From Siphonodentalium dalli (taxonomy: Eukaryota; Mollusca; Scaphopoda; Gadilida; Siphonodentaliidae): a stretch of 64,000 bases of DNA. Below the pieces are notes generated by a model. The model did no database searches. It saw only the letters and a list, made by a program, of their open reading frames with translations, and was not told the origin of the DNA. Location of the stretch: the NCBI GenBank assembly GCA_032622095.1, contig CP136066.1:46966911-47030910 (forward strand). Direction: 5' to 3'. This document shows positions 13,368 to 26,597 of the stretch, piece after piece. Both the position numbers and the translations under genes were made by a program. The number at the start of each line of letters is the position of its first letter. Position 1 is the stretch's first letter.

Positions 13368-16300
13368 GACTCCTCCACCACGCTTTCGCCGCCTTGCCTC
13401 CAACCACAGCACCTACGACAGCCAAAATGTTCGATTTTCATCGGAAAAAAAACAAAGAAGGGTGAAGGGACTTGCACACTGCAGTCCGACCACCCTACCC
13501 GGCCTTTGGCCGGAAACGACTCAACTGGTGAAGCCAGTTGCCAGCAGAATGGGTGTAACACCATTATTTTTAGCCACATTGGTAGGGTTTGTGCGAATAT
13601 GGCCACCTAGAGTGACGTTCCTACACAAGTGGTTACCATCGTACACATGTCATGCTAGGTAAGATTGCACTCAATCTTTCAATGTGATTGGTACATGTAT
13701 ATGGTTAACTATTGTATTATATGCGAAATGGTTCATTCAGTAACCAGCAATATTTCTGTTGTTTTTGAAGATCAAGTATAAATCCACTAATATGGTCAGC
13801 GTTAACGGAAACAGCAGGCAATCCGATCATGATGAGTACGTTTGCTAAATATCATAGCAATCGTACCCATGTCTGTGAAGATATGGCCTAATATATTGGG
13901 GGGACTTACTTTTTTTAGGAGTCTTATATATATGGTATCAATTGACAAAATTTGTTTAAGCTATTACGAAGACTGCACCATAGCAGTCTCAAAGACAAGC
14001 ATATAAAGTTCCGGTAACATTTTCTTGTTGGTACATGTGTAGATGAGAGTGAATGGGGAATTGTTACATATGTTATAGTAATTTTGAAATCTACATACTG
14101 CAGTAGACTTCAAATTCCCAGTATTCTCACTCTCTATAGTCTGGTGAGCGACTCAACACTCATTGACTGTCTTGTTAGTAACGAATGCTTCAATTTAAAC
14201 ATAAACCACATGATTATTCTAACACACATTATTATGTCACCTTATAGACACGCCGTCATTCAAATTATGTACAGCTCCACTCATGTAAACAGCTCTTCAG
14301 AAAAGACGGATTCGTCATCATTTGTCTAGTCTCCCTAAACCGGATTTAATTGGACCGTCTAATTGTATGGTTTAGTTGCCGGTTAATATGCCCACACACT
14401 TTACATATGTGAGTGCTTCTAGTTTATAAATGTCCAATCAATTCCAAATATGCTCTTTGTCGTAATTATCGATTTTAGATTTGGAAAGCACGCGACGGTC
14501 CGCTTTAAGCAAGTACGGTTACTATTTACAGGAAAGCCATAACAATTTAGAAACAATTGAATTCCACGCTAACGTTCAGTGTGGAATCATGCTATTTACA
14601 TTATTAATGGTCTTATCAGAAGATCCTCAGTTCCTGTGATGGAGACGCGGCAGGTGTTTTGAAACTTCCGTACTAAACTATTGGCACTGAGGCACTTGCC
14701 TAAATTATGCATAATAGCGTACTGGCTCTACCCCTGCTCTGAATGGATTAACAAGGAGTCAGCATAAGATGGTTCGTGCACTATCGTGCACTATAGTCTC
14801 TAATATGCACCAAAGTGACGTTCACCAAGTCGTTAGCTCGAGCGGTACGACACTATTAACCCATAACTTACGACCGGTTGCGTAAGGTACGCAAATACAC
14901 AAAAATGCACCGACGGGACTTCCACTAGCTGCCTGATTATGGAAGGGATATAATATCATGCCTATGTTTATATCATACTTATATATGTATACCTGTAATA
15001 ACCATATATTGTATTTACATCTGTAATGCCAATTATTAACGACCAGAATAAACTGAATTGATTTGAATTGTAGCGAATATCCCTCTGCATCCATGGGTAA
15101 TCGGACAAATTGCTAGCTAAGCCGGGAGTGAATATATTAAAAGGACGGGTGGCCTACACATGCAGGTTATAATTTAGAAATAACATATCAAATTACGATA
15201 ATTTCCTCAACAAGATACTAATAGTATAGCATAATGATTATATGAATGGATATTATTCACAAAACACGCTTTATGTCCGAGAAAATACAAGTCCGCTGTT
15301 GTTTTGTTTTTCGCAAAAAGCGCAGTGAATTGTTTAAAAGCAGAGTCACGATATTATTATATTATTATTATTATTAGTATTTTATCTGAGCATTACACAG
15401 CGCAACGGAACATTTTCATTGTGTGATACGGTAATACCGAGTGGTTGTCAATAAACAATCGGTTTCGTAACTTGTTTACATAACCAAGGCACAAACGCGA
15501 TATTTATGATTGGTATAAGAACAATATTTGTCTCTTATAAAATATTCTTCCTGTTTATGGCTGTTTTTTGTGGATGTGACTATTTTAACACCTATATCCA
15601 CAGGGAAGGCCGCCCGTATCTTTAACCCCTACTATATAATCAACAATGCTGCTGCACCGAATTGCACTTAATTCTGCAGGTTGCTGGCTGATGTCGATAT
15701 AATATGTCCTAATGTAGCTAATAGTAGTCGCAGTGAAGTTGAAGGGTGTGTATCTGCAGGGAATTTGCCAGCACAAGTTGGCAAAGTGGAGTAATAAAAA
15801 CACCCGCGATAAGTAATGCTAGACATAGTAAAAAGATTGGCAGCAGATTCTTTGTGAGCCTGACAAATGTGTTACGGATTCTTCCCGGTAGGTACAGTAA
15901 TGCTCTAAATAATCGACCCCTTAACCACAGCAGAATTATGGGTAATTTTTCAGGATTTAGTCGGAAATATGGCTTGTTGTCATTCATCGGAAAGCTCTCA
16001 CTGAAAAAGACAAATTAAAAAAATATAACTGTACTTGTTAACATCATCGGTTTGCCCTTACATCATCATAGATATTCAGCAGGATCCAACTGCATTGTAG
16101 CACATTAGCAGGACCAGTTGATCAGTTTGAGCAAATCCATCTGCGAGCGTTCAGTACCAAAATGTGACATATCTACGAGGCAATTATGCAGACAGCAATT
16201 AACCCCAACGAGAGGTGTTCAATGCAATGTAAAATGCGACTTATCAAGTTGACTTGCAAACAGAGAGTGGCTAAAATTCAAGCTTGTCACCAAACTCGAC

Positions 16301-17300
16301 CATGGGAGTGAGAAATGAGAAATGAGAAATTCGCTGAAATTCAGCTTCGTGTTTTGATTTAAAATTCCGAGCTTGACGGTTCGGTGATCGGCCATATAAA
16401 AGTCAAACATTCTCAGTATAAACTGTTCAAAACCGCCAAGCTAGACCATGAGAGTGATAAATGATAATCATTGAACATGTTTCGAATAAAAAACAGCTGG
16501 TGTTTAAAAGAGAAGAAATCTGCGTAAAAATGCGATGTTTTCATTCTGTAACCCTATTAAAAAAAACAATCGGATTACTGCCAATATTGTCGATTAGTGT
16601 ACGATAATTGTCCATATATTTAAGTAATTTGCTAGTGCTATTCCAAAATAATTCACGCGAAAACAGCGTTTAAAAGGCTCTTAAAATATTCAAACCACTA
16701 AGCTTGTCTGTTAGTCACCTCCCTCAAAGACCGTCAAGATTGAATTTTACCAACTCTGTTGCAAACAGCAATTCACTCCACCGAGAGCCGTCAGCGTCAA
16801 CATGTGACGTATCAAGTAAACATACAAACAACAGACAGTATAGTTTTCTATATTTCATAACAGTGATGAGATAGCTAGTGATGTCCCTGAATCGTCGATT
16901 CTTAGTGGCATTGGTTTTTAGAACATTCTGCATCAATCAATTGTCATGTCATCGTTCCAGCTTTTCTAAGCATGTGGGTGTGATAAAGTGCTTATTGGCC
17001 TGGACTGGACTTGGGTGGAACAGCAAACACATCTTTGATTTTCTGGCACAAGATTTGCTGAGCCAATTACGTCAGGTTAAACATATTACTGGTACTGTAT
17101 GCGAATATATTGAACGCTAACAAGCAGACCGTGAAATTATTATTCGCCCTGTATCATGATAATGCTTAGCTATTGAACTCATTGAATTGATCAACATGTT
17201 TTTCCAAAAATCTCATTTGCCGGGACAGTCTGTAGCACATTATCTGACATTGAAAATTTTACAATTTCTATACTGCATAGGTAATGCACATACAATAAGG
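13368..17300. other. No recognisable gene
   Basis: AT-rich intergenic or intronic DNA. Small simple repeats include an att run at about 15350-15375 and repeated 'gagaaatga' near 16310-16330. Two related paragraphs (about 16215-16460 and 16720-16870, with 'gacttatcaag' and 'gacgtatcaag') look like diverged copies of one repeat. No gene supported. Confidence 0.5.
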
Positions 17301-17311
17301 TCAACACACGG

Positions 17312-17710
17312 TCATGAACAGTGGCTGCAATGTTTGTGAACTCCCACCATTGATTGGCAATATGTTATTGCCAGCAGAAATCGCCAAGCCGTCGATTTGT
17401 CTCTGATGTGAGTGTGGTCTCGCACGCCGGTTTGGAACACTGACTGAGCCAGAAATCCTCCACACTTCTGATTCGTGTCTCCTGTGCAAGTCATGCTGCG
17501 TGATGATTCTGAACGGGGTCCGTATCTGCCGTAGCTCATTCCACAGAAACACTGATACCCGAACTGCATGCCTGCATATTGGTATCCTGAAACGCATCCA
17601 TAAGCACTGATAATGTCTTTACGAATATTGAAGAACGAACATTCATACTGATCCACACTGTTAGCAAATACTGTTGGTTTGACGTTGTCGGAATGGCGTA
17701 ATTGTTTCAT
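17312..17710 (-). CDS. WSC-domain exon, probably a fragment
   Basis: The frame carries a recognisable WSC domain, a cysteine-rich carbohydrate-binding fold of extracellular proteins: 'GYQYAGMQFGYQCFCG', 'SYGRYG', 'CTGDTNQKCGG' and a closing 'SVFQTGV'. One usual cysteine appears replaced (ESSRSM where a Cys is typical), and the N-terminal quarter of the domain is weak, so the exon may be decaying. Sequence after the domain runs to a stop at 17312 without further domain. Part of this sequence is homologous to the split fragment around 47.25 and 51.65 kb. No signal peptide is in the exon, so this is either an internal exon or a relic. Confidence 0.6.
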   Translation of the reverse strand: MKQLRHSDNVKPTVFANSVDQYECSFFNIRKDIISAYGCVSGYQYAGMQFGYQCFCGMSYGRYGPRSESSRSMTCTGDTNQKCGGFLAQSVFQTGVRDHTHIRDKSTAWRFLLAITYCQSMVGVHKHCSHCS

Positions 17711-17719
17711 CAGTTGTAT

Positions 17720-20500
17720 GGTGATTGACTATTGTAATATGCGCCAAATATGGCCAAAGTTAACATTGTATGTGATTCCAAGTTCATACCGTCAAAATTC
17801 AACAGTATAATTATCGGCGACCAAATTAGTTACGGCAGTGACTCCACACAGTATGACTTTACTGATATTTAATATTAATTGTTCGTATTCAGTGCAATGA
17901 TCCGGTATGTGGATTCTGTGCAACGCATTCCGGATCCTTCTTGTCTTGCGTCCGTAATAAAATTACGTTGTTCTCAGCTACCGGTATCTTTTTCACTCAA
18001 GAATTTTCTTATGTCATCTGTCGATCTCATCGTGGCCAGTTTACAAACTATTGTTTTGAGTTTTGTGGGGGATGTGACCTACATGTACATGTATACAGTG
18101 GTGGACTAATGTTAATGTTGTCTGACTTCGGTTCATATGTGAAGCGGACAAGTTATAAATCCGCGAAAACCGGCTTAATCATTGATATTTTCCGTCTTAT
18201 TGTGGCGGCTTAGTTTCCTTCGATGACACGGATCAGGCGGCTCTTACCTGACTTCATTCGACTCAATATTGATGTTGAAATTGACAGTAATGTGACTATC
18301 AAATCAGATACATTTACTGACACAAGAGAATACACGAACTATAATAATTCAATAGACCTTCGATGTCAACCACTGGTGACAATAATATCAACAACAACAA
18401 AAAACGTTGCTTAATCTATTACAATGTTGAAGGTGTTGTCAGTTTTTGAACTTGACCTGTGCAATCCACTTCCAGTTGACAGCGTTCTGACAGTTTCAAA
18501 ATACATACATGTACATTTAACCAAGAGCTTCGACGTCAACAACAAAAGTAAACAATGAACTCACGCCGCTCAGTGACGGATGACCACAAATGCTTCACAC
18601 ATTTGTACAACTATTACAATCATACGGGCGGATTCACCCCATGTTCATCAATTGTCATTGAAACGTGTGAATATGAGATATTGTCATCATTCGCCATGTT
18701 ATCGCCCAGTTTTTACAATTTACGGACCGGGAGTCCACTATTGGTTAGAATGTTTTTGTCAGACAATATTCGGCTGACTCATTGCCATGGATACCAAGTG
18801 TCGTGATACTAATTCACTGGACAGTTTGATGCATCTTGCTATCAAATTTCATCGAAAGATGTGCGACGTTGTCAACAAATCATCATGCACAGTTACTACG
18901 GAATTTGCTATTGTCTTGGATGTTTCAGTCCAAACTAGCTGTGATTGTTACTGATATATTGTCGTGTTGTATGCATTCGCCTGTTATAACAAACTGTGTT
19001 TACAAGTGAGTCGACAATTTCCCTACTTACATGTTACCAAAAAAAATGCCATTAAGATATTTTACTTACATGTACATCAATTTGAGTTTTAACTGTGATA
19101 CATGTAGCTTTATTCCTTTACGTTTCAAAAGGACATGCCCGATTCATAAGTTTTGTAATGGTAGAGATAAGTATTACTCGTAACTGACGGTAAGGTTTTC
19201 AGCTGCTGTCGTTTTATATTTACAACAATTATTTATACAGTAGTCAGTGAAAGGTGAACACATCTCATTTGATCCTCTTCAAACTTCAAAGTTGCATAAG
19301 TTTGTTATGTCACTTTATGCTTTGAGGATTTTAGTTTCATCAAAACAAATGCGCGTAATAGAAACAAGATGTATTTTTTAGTTACGAATAATACTAATTT
19401 CGACCATTTTAAATATACGAATTGTAAATTAGCAAATTAAGAGCAAGAAATTTGTGTTGAGCGGTGTAAAATACCATTGGTCTGACTTTTATTAATTATG
19501 GTCTTGATATTAATTAAACGGTGTTGAACTGTAAACAATACAAGCGAACAGTTACGTGTTACTGTCTGCCAGAAATGTTACTTAAACGGGTTTGTGCCGT
19601 GGAACATGCTACAGCCTGACCATATGTATAAAGGTCCTAGGATGGCAGCGATGTTGTGCGGTATGACACCATTAAAACGAAGGTTATTAACCGTTATTTT
19701 TCTAACTATGCATTAAGTCTCAGAGAAAATGCGATACATATATACATATGCGACACTACTCTGTTCTGAGTAGTGTATGCTATTTTTCTCTTTGAGTGAA
19801 ATCAGATGATTATTTGCATTAAATAGTCCTTGCAATTATCGAGAGGAGCACGGAAATGGCAAATATGATCCAACTTTTGTGAAGTGTGTATGCATGTGTT
19901 AAATGCGACCGCAGACATCGCGATGGGGCAATCACTGGAGTCCCTGGTTGAACACCCACTGTGCATTCCCACAACCATACCACATGCATATCGTTGCGCT
20001 CAAGCATTGTTTGATTTTCAGCATGGAGATCGTGCATTATCCCTTGTAACAAGCGCGAACAACAGGTTCAACTCAATTGAACATCTTCAAAGGAGTCACT
20101 TTAATTGAGTTGAGGCAGAAAGGGTGTTTATATAATGATCTCCCAGATACTACGCACACCGACAGAGAAAAGAGGACCACGGTCCGGCCACCACAATTGC
20201 CGACATTGCGAAAGTGGTGCAGAAATTAATGGGTACAACATAAAAAAAACTAAAACAATATAGTCTGATTTATTGTTCAAGTTCAACTTCCAAGTTCAAA
20301 TAAAAAAGTAAGCTAGCATCTAATTTCGAAACTTGAGAAGAATGCCATGTATCTATTTGCATAATGAGAAGAATGAAATATACGGCGTGCCATTTTGGCT
20401 TTATTTTCACAGTAGAGACCTAATTATAACTTCAACTATTCAACTCCTATTTATAATATTTATAACAGCTAATCAAAGACACGTTTCTAAATTTACCAGT
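17720..20500. other. No recognisable gene
   Basis: AT-rich DNA with short ORFs that show no domain or sustained coding character. Confidence 0.45.
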
Positions 20501-20520
20501 ATAGTGCATGGACCAATTTC

Positions 20521-20845
20521 GAGAAAATAAAGCGTCAATACTGCTTTATTGTAGGTAACTGAAGTTATTGCATAATATATCACAACTAAACAAGCGAGAC
20601 AAATCATTACAACAAACGCATGTCGACGCATGTACATATATTTACTTGCGGTATTATTGCATGGTTCATCGTATACATGTACATTAAATGTTTATTATTG
20701 TTCGTGTGTAGCATTATTAGTAGAAATATAGTCCAAACGCTCTGGTATTTGGAGAAAATAAAGCGTCAATACTGCTTTATTGCAGGTAACTGAAGTTATT
20801 GCATCATATATCACAACTAAACAAGCGAGACAAATCATTACAACA
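20521..20845 (+). repeat. Direct repeat pair, about 94 bp, 231 bp apart
   Basis: Copies start at 20521 and 20752 ('gagaaaataaagcgtcaata') and run about 94 bp with very few differences. They enclose about 137 bp of unrelated sequence. Too short for LTRs of a functional element; a segmental duplication or solo ends of a decayed repeat is likely. Confidence 0.75.
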
Positions 20846-21077
20846 CAAAGCAATGTCGTAATATTTCTGAAGCCATTGACATATGTGTTTTTGTATCACA
20901 CATTGGACATTTTCAAATTCATTATTGTTACCATTTATCACATCAATTTTGAGTGTATTTAGTTGTAAGTTTATTGTCTATATGTGTTATGGTGTGTATT
21001 AAGCCCCTTTTACTGGTAAATGATATATAAACGCTCTTTACTATTACAAAAAAATTGTGTTTTCACATGCTTACCAA

Positions 21078-21121
21078 GTTCTTTACTATAGTTAAACTAT
21101 AGTTAAACTATAGTTAAACTG
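21078..21121 (+). repeat. Short tandem repeat, 11-bp unit 'actatagttaa'
   Basis: Three near-perfect head-to-tail units of 'ctatagttaaa', with a further isolated 'actatagttaaa' near 21233. Confidence 0.8.
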
Positions 21122-21719
21122 TGGTGTTATATATCTATATTTCCATGTTTTTGAATACAAATTCACTACCTATACGTGTGAAATGACTAATAAGATGTAT
21201 TTTACTGGCAAGTCACATAAAAAAGCGATTTTACTATAGTTAAAATATTGATTTCTGCATACTGCCTACTGCATTATGCATTATGTACGGGTCTATGGCA
21301 ATTTTAAATACATGTATGCCTATGTTTTCGTAATGCAAATACAGTATATGTCGCATTGAACTATGTCACGTGACCTCGACTGCTAGCCCCAACTTGCTTC
21401 CATTTTAGTGTAGGTGCAACTTGCCTGTCGATGTCCACACCACGACGATTGGGCACATTTCGAATAAAAATAAATTATGCTAATGACGTTTAGTCTGCCC
21501 AGTCACATATAATTAAGCCATGTACTCCGCGCATTAATAAGGTTAAAAACAACAAAATGTTTCATTTTAATAGGCATGACAATGCTATTTATGATAGATT
21601 ATCCTGTGTTATATCTTGATTTATTGAATTAAGTTGCACATAAGACAACATTTCTTCCAAATAAAACTGTTTTGTTTAGATAGAATAGTTTGTAAACATT
21701 TCGTCATCATTGATTTGAC

Positions 21720-22566
21720 ATGAATTCACGTGAATGTACGTCTACATTCAAGTTTACCTGGAAAATATCGAAAATGAACACTGGCGATTTACTTATTAAT
21801 TATGATCGAGAAATATTTGCACATGACATTTTCGATGACGATTTACTGATGGGGATTAAACTTGATGACGCTGATTCAGCCATGTATGTTACTGGTAGCC
21901 CAGAAACTGTTGAGTGTTGATGAAAATCCCGTGATCACAATGACAGCTGGAGCTAGGTGTGTGTCTACAACTACAAGTTCAATCGCAGACATTATGCAAT
22001 CAGAATTTGATTCAGATATTAATGAGGTATTTACAAAGAATGACACTGTGCTTGAAGAAACCATGGACATGGCTGGTGATCATGCTGGAATTAAATCAGG
22101 TGAAGCTGACACTGAGAGTAGATTCAAGTAGATTCAAAGCACTGTAGTACACGAACTTCAAGAGCTAGAGAACAACTACCATTGCTCAAAGAAGACGCAG
22201 GCGAAAACTCGCTATGGTGAAAATATTTTATGCCTGGTGGTTGGCAGTTGGGAGATCAGTGGATTTGAAAACAGCATCGACACCTGAATGGGGTGATGCC
22301 TTGCGACACTTCCATGCATAAACGTGGTAAACGTGGTAACGTCGAGAAGAGGAAGGAGACCCTGTCCAATCAGATGGCTAGTAAATATCACAAAACATCT
22401 TTCATCAACATCAGAGGTGGTAGTGCGGGATCAAGATTTTAAAGCAGCGAATCGCATGCTGAACTCCAAGCTGAAGAAAAGACGACAAGAAGGAAGTTCG
22501 AGGCCAACAAAACACAATGAAGTAATAAACAGTGAGGATCTTAACTTAATTAATTATAAACAGTGA
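21720..22566 (+). pseudogene. Crypton-type tyrosine recombinase (DUF3504-like) relic
   Basis: Three pieces in different frames look like one decayed protein: an acidic N-terminal part (21720-22131); 'FYAWWLAVGRSVDLKTAS' followed by 'DALRHFHA' in frame from about 22214, ending at a stop near 22320; and 'DFKAANRMLNSKLKKRRQEG' with 'RPTKHNEVINSEDL' at about 22435-22545. The last two match the order and spacing of the N-terminal segments of Crypton-derived recombinases found in ZMYM/KIAA1958-type proteins: a short all-alpha domain ending 'FYA', then 'F..ANRVL..KLK...G' and 'PLT.EDL'. The catalytic half with Arg/His/Tyr is absent. Assignment is from pattern memory. Confidence 0.5.
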
Positions 22567-22569
22567 GGA

Positions 22570-24360
22570 GCTTAAATTAATTAATGATTATCTGTGCGTA
22601 TATTCTCCATACCACATCAGGCTGCGCGCATGGTACCTAATTACAATTAAATTGTTATAATGAATGTTTGTGAGTAAACAACATCCAAGTTCAATAAAAT
22701 CCAGGGTTTCTTTATAAGAATGACTAGATTCGCCAAAATCTCCAAATTGGGGTAATGAATATAAGAACAAAATATGTCTAGTTTTTTTAATTTTCTCTGT
22801 TTGTGGATTGTCTGCACCTGTACAAAGTTGATATTAGCTATCAGACCATCGCGAAGGTACCAAATTACTTTAGTGCACTAAATATGATCACAACTATGGT
22901 GTGATTGTACTGAGTAATTTCAGGGTTCCAGGCAATTTTTTGGCGGAACCAGTATGATTCTTATTTTGTTGTTAGCAAGGAAACCAAGACACGAAAGACA
23001 ATACATTTTATGGCTCTATCGATTTGCGGAAACGCTTGTTTCATATTTCAATGATTTAGTTAGATTGGAGGCATTAATTATCGCATTGTTTCCAAACATA
23101 ATGGCATCCGTATACATCGGCCCAGTGTTAAAATAGTTCACATTTAATGTTTTGTCAGTGGAACAGAGCCAATAACGATTATAAATTGCATCTTGAACTC
23201 TGGAAATCTGAATGCAACATTGAAAGCCATCAGTATTATAACATGAAACAGTATTTCATACAGAGGAGATATACTATGCAAAACTCCTTCGACGTTATTG
23301 TCCAGAAGCCCGACAATGATTATTTACGCAAAACGTCATATCTCCAAACACGTTTTCGTCATTTACTAGCAATCGTGTGAACAACTGGTCATGGAATTCC
23401 CCATTAAAGTAGATATGGATGTGATCCATTATATTGTAGCATTTTCCAATAAATACGAACTGTTTATATATGGAAACTTACTTACACACATATCAAACTC
23501 AGTTCGGAAAATGGAAAAATTTACTTACAGCATATAACCGATGGTATGGTTATATGCAGTCGGCCTACCTATCACTCGCACTCTCTCGCTCTCTCGTTCC
23601 CACTGTCTCTATCTCCCAATACCCCCTTGCTATTAAATGCGTTTGGCGTTTGCTATAGTATGAGCATCGTTCGGTTACATTATATCATGAAAGAAATATG
23701 ACCAAATAATTATATAATCAGGCCAAGGATTCAAGGAGTTTATAGAAATTTACATATGGTTATTATTTGCATTCCGATAAATTACATCGGAATGGTTTGG
23801 ACCTGAAACCGTATAACGATTCATAACCCATATAACGCTGCTATATGTGTACAACTTATGATACTTTATTTTTAGGCCCAGTTTGAAGAACCCCATTGAA
23901 TATGTGGAAACGTCTAGCGAGGAAGGTAAGTTATCGCATTACAATGGTATATAAAAGTATGTTTCTGTATTTTTTGGAAAGGTTATTCTATGAATAGGTT
24001 TGTTTGGGTTAAATATTGAAAGACAGTAGTAGCGACGACTGAGTTTTAGAGCCATTGTGTATCACATGTGGTTATGACATGTGTTTTTAAAAAGACTACG
24101 CGTTCAGGAAATGAAGAAGACCCCAGAATATTCCAGAAGGCAGCATGACATTTTGATTCATAGTTTGCGTATGGGCCGGGTATATATGCTGAAGTTTACA
24201 TATATGCATTTCGGTTTATGCAGGTAAGTCTATGATGGCTACATTTTACAGACAGTAGTTTTGCATGTGTCTCAGGGCAGGTAATGGCATAAACGTCGGT
24301 TTGTGAAAATGCCAACGTGTCAGAACCCAGCTTATTGGGAGTCGAATATTTTTGAGCCAC
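22570..24360. other. No clear gene; one possible 50-bp exon
   Basis: No gene recognised. A 50-bp segment, 23876-23925, is bounded by a good acceptor (ctttatttttag) and donor (gaag|gtaag) and is open in one frame (PSLKNPIEYVETSSEE). It could be a small internal exon; this is weak support. Confidence 0.3.
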
Positions 24361-24362
24361 TG

Positions 24363-24368
24363 TGTAAC
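24363..24368. repeat. Polinton target-site duplication, left copy (tgtaac)
   Basis: The six bases immediately before the AG terminus are identical to those after the right terminus. Confidence 0.9.
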
Positions 24369-25633
24369 AGAAGAATAGGGGCCTCGTTACTCTCACATCT
24401 AAAAATAGAATCTTTGGGGTCTAAAATTGGTTGTGGGTGTCTCGTTACTCTCACATCTAAAAATAGAATCTTTGGGGTCTAAAATTGGTTGTGGGTGTCT
24501 CGTTACCTTCACATCTAAAAATAGAATCTTTGGGTCTAAAATTGTTGTGGGTGTCTCGTTCGCCTCACTTCTCAAAATAGAATCTTTGGGTCTAAAAATT
24601 GTTTGAGGGTAAAATTGTTCGAGGATAAAATTGGTTGTACTAAAATATTCCAAATTATCAAAACCCAAAAAAAAATTCAAAACTTCCAAAAATTTCAAAA
24701 CTTTCAAAAAATTTTAAAACCCCCAAAATTTCAAAAGAAAAAATTTCAAAACCCCTCAAAATTATTTCTCTAAAAAAAAAAGTTTAAATAAAAAATTTAT
24801 AACGAGTTTTCGGTTTCTGATAATCACGATAATAAAAAATGTCGAATGTTAAATTATTTGTGTGTAATATCTTTCGTTATTTTTTTGTTCAAATATTTGT
24901 CATGAAATTATTAATCGATGTGTATGGACAGTCGCTGTAATGTTGGACATTGTGACCATCGGTATGAATGCATACATTCCAGTGTTTATCGGAACGCAGT
25001 TCATATAATTGTCATACTTGAAAATAGACACCATTACTTTTACATAAATAATAAAGAGCGTTTATTCTTTACACTCTCTATCCCATATGACAGGTGTGTA
25101 TTATCGTGAATTATTGGAAGTATTGAGATGTACTATGTTGAATCACTAACGGTCGAAAATTGTAATGTGAAATTACAACCCTCCAGAATGAATTGTCATA
25201 TTCGATGGAACATATTATGTACACGCAATCACACACGACATTGTGGGTAACAATGTGTCTTTCACACCTTTGCTTTACCAAATGAATTCTATTATTTCCC
25301 CGTTCATAGTTATATGCTATTCAGAAAACATATCGATTTAATGTCAGAACAAACGGGTTAGTATCAATTAAGGTTGATAAACTGTGTCATTCACACGATA
25401 ATTAGTTAGCCAAAAACATGCATACGTCCAGGACACTCAATTATATAAATTGCTTTGATGACATTGTTATAACAACATTACGTAATAACCACTTATCACT
25501 CCAGTCACAATTACGATCATATACCGAAAACTCCAGGTAGCACCGATGATGTAACATTATATCACTGCTATTGTACCAATGATAGGTTCAGACAAGTTCG
25601 ATGTTTAGAAAAATAGATAATCTGCAGGTGTTC
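24369..25633 (+). repeat. Polinton left terminal inverted repeat
   Basis: Matches 40076-41266 in reverse complement over its whole length, with scattered mismatches and small indels; similarity stops inside 'tgcaggtgttc'. It begins with a tandem array, then an A-rich tract (24650-24800), then unique sequence. Small ORFs here also occur in the right copy because the DNA is the same; they are not convincing genes. As in other Polintons it should hold the ends used for protein-primed replication and integration. Confidence 0.95.
24383..24605 (+). repeat. Terminal tandem array, about 58-bp unit, four copies
   Basis: The unit begins 'ctcgttactctcacatctaa', continues 'aaatagaatctttgggg' and 'aaaattggttgtgggtgt', and starts near 24383, 24441, 24499 and 24556. 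The right end has about two copies (41150-41250). Confidence 0.9.
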
Positions 25634-25894
25634 ACTTGACAAGAAATTTTGTACAGTCAATCACAGACCAACGTGATAATACCAGCCCAGCCCCCAACCC
25701 CCAACATCCACCAAACACCTTCACATCACTTACCAAAACCAATGATGTTATAAGAACTGTAGGTTTTTATAATATTATAGCTTGCAGTGTTATCCCGGTA
25801 ATTCATTTACAACAGCCATAACAAATGTTTACTTATGATGTATATAAGAACTGTATAGCTACTAATAAATAGGACACAGTGAACACAAAAAAAA

Positions 25895-26557
25895 ATGGGT
25901 CCAATTAACCATAGCTCCATACCATTTGAACCTTGTTCTAGTATTTGCATCACCAAACCAACTGGTTCTGGTAAGACGAGATGGGTCTACAGATTCCTGC
26001 AAAATCTTAATGGAATGTATTCTAGAGATCCACCTAAGAAAATAATGTACTGTTACGGTATTTATCAAAATTTCTATGATGAAATTGAATCATCAATCGA
26101 AAATTTGGTCATGCATCAAGGATTACCTACCCAAACAGAAATCGAAGAATTTGCTGACGGTAAACATAATATGTTAATATTAGACGACTTGATGCATCGC
26201 ATTATTGACCAAAAAGAGATTGAAACACTATTTACGCAGCAAACTCATCATCGCTGTCTTTCGGTGCTGTTTATTTCACAAAATTTATACGCACAAGGCA
26301 AGGCTGCGAGAACTATAGCCTTAAACACAGGATATCTAATTTTATTCAATTTGAGGGATGGATCACAAATTTCCACATTGGGTAGACAATTGTATCCCGG
26401 TAAATCTAAAGTACTCATTGATGCATACAAGGATTGTATGAAGAAACCATTTGCGTATCTTATAATAGATATGTCCCCTCACACTGAGGATAAATACAGG
26501 CTACGAACAGGCGTGTTTCCCAACCAAGACCCTATAATTTACGTACCTACTACGTAA
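25895..26557 (+). CDS. FtsK/HerA-type (A32-like) genome-packaging ATPase
   Basis: A 220-residue ATPase expected to power packaging of the element's DNA into capsids. The Walker A motif PTGSGKTR is at residues 22-29 and Walker B LILDD at 94-98. An ISQN sensor-like motif lies at 127-130, followed by the conserved 'GYLILFNLRDGSQI' stretch. Length and motif spacing fit Polinton/adintovirus ATPases. The ATG at 25895 follows an A-run and is the first in frame. It is the first gene inside the left terminal repeat and heads the plus-strand cluster. Frame and motifs are intact. Confidence 0.93.
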   Translation: MGPINHSSIPFEPCSSICITKPTGSGKTRWVYRFLQNLNGMYSRDPPKKIMYCYGIYQNFYDEIESSIENLVMHQGLPTQTEIEEFADGKHNMLILDDLMHRIIDQKEIETLFTQQTHHRCLSVLFISQNLYAQGKAARTIALNTGYLILFNLRDGSQISTLGRQLYPGKSKVLIDAYKDCMKKPFAYLIIDMSPHTEDKYRLRTGVFPNQDPIIYVPTT

Positions 26558-26597
26558 TAAGAAGGGGACAGTATCGGAGCTGAGTCGCGACGATAAA

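Noticed and set aside
24918-25109. A 63-residue frame in the left Polinton terminal repeat with a near-identical partner in the right one (40653-40838)
   Set aside because: Both copies lie in terminal repeats, so their similarity follows from the DNA; the frame has no domain and differs at its end.
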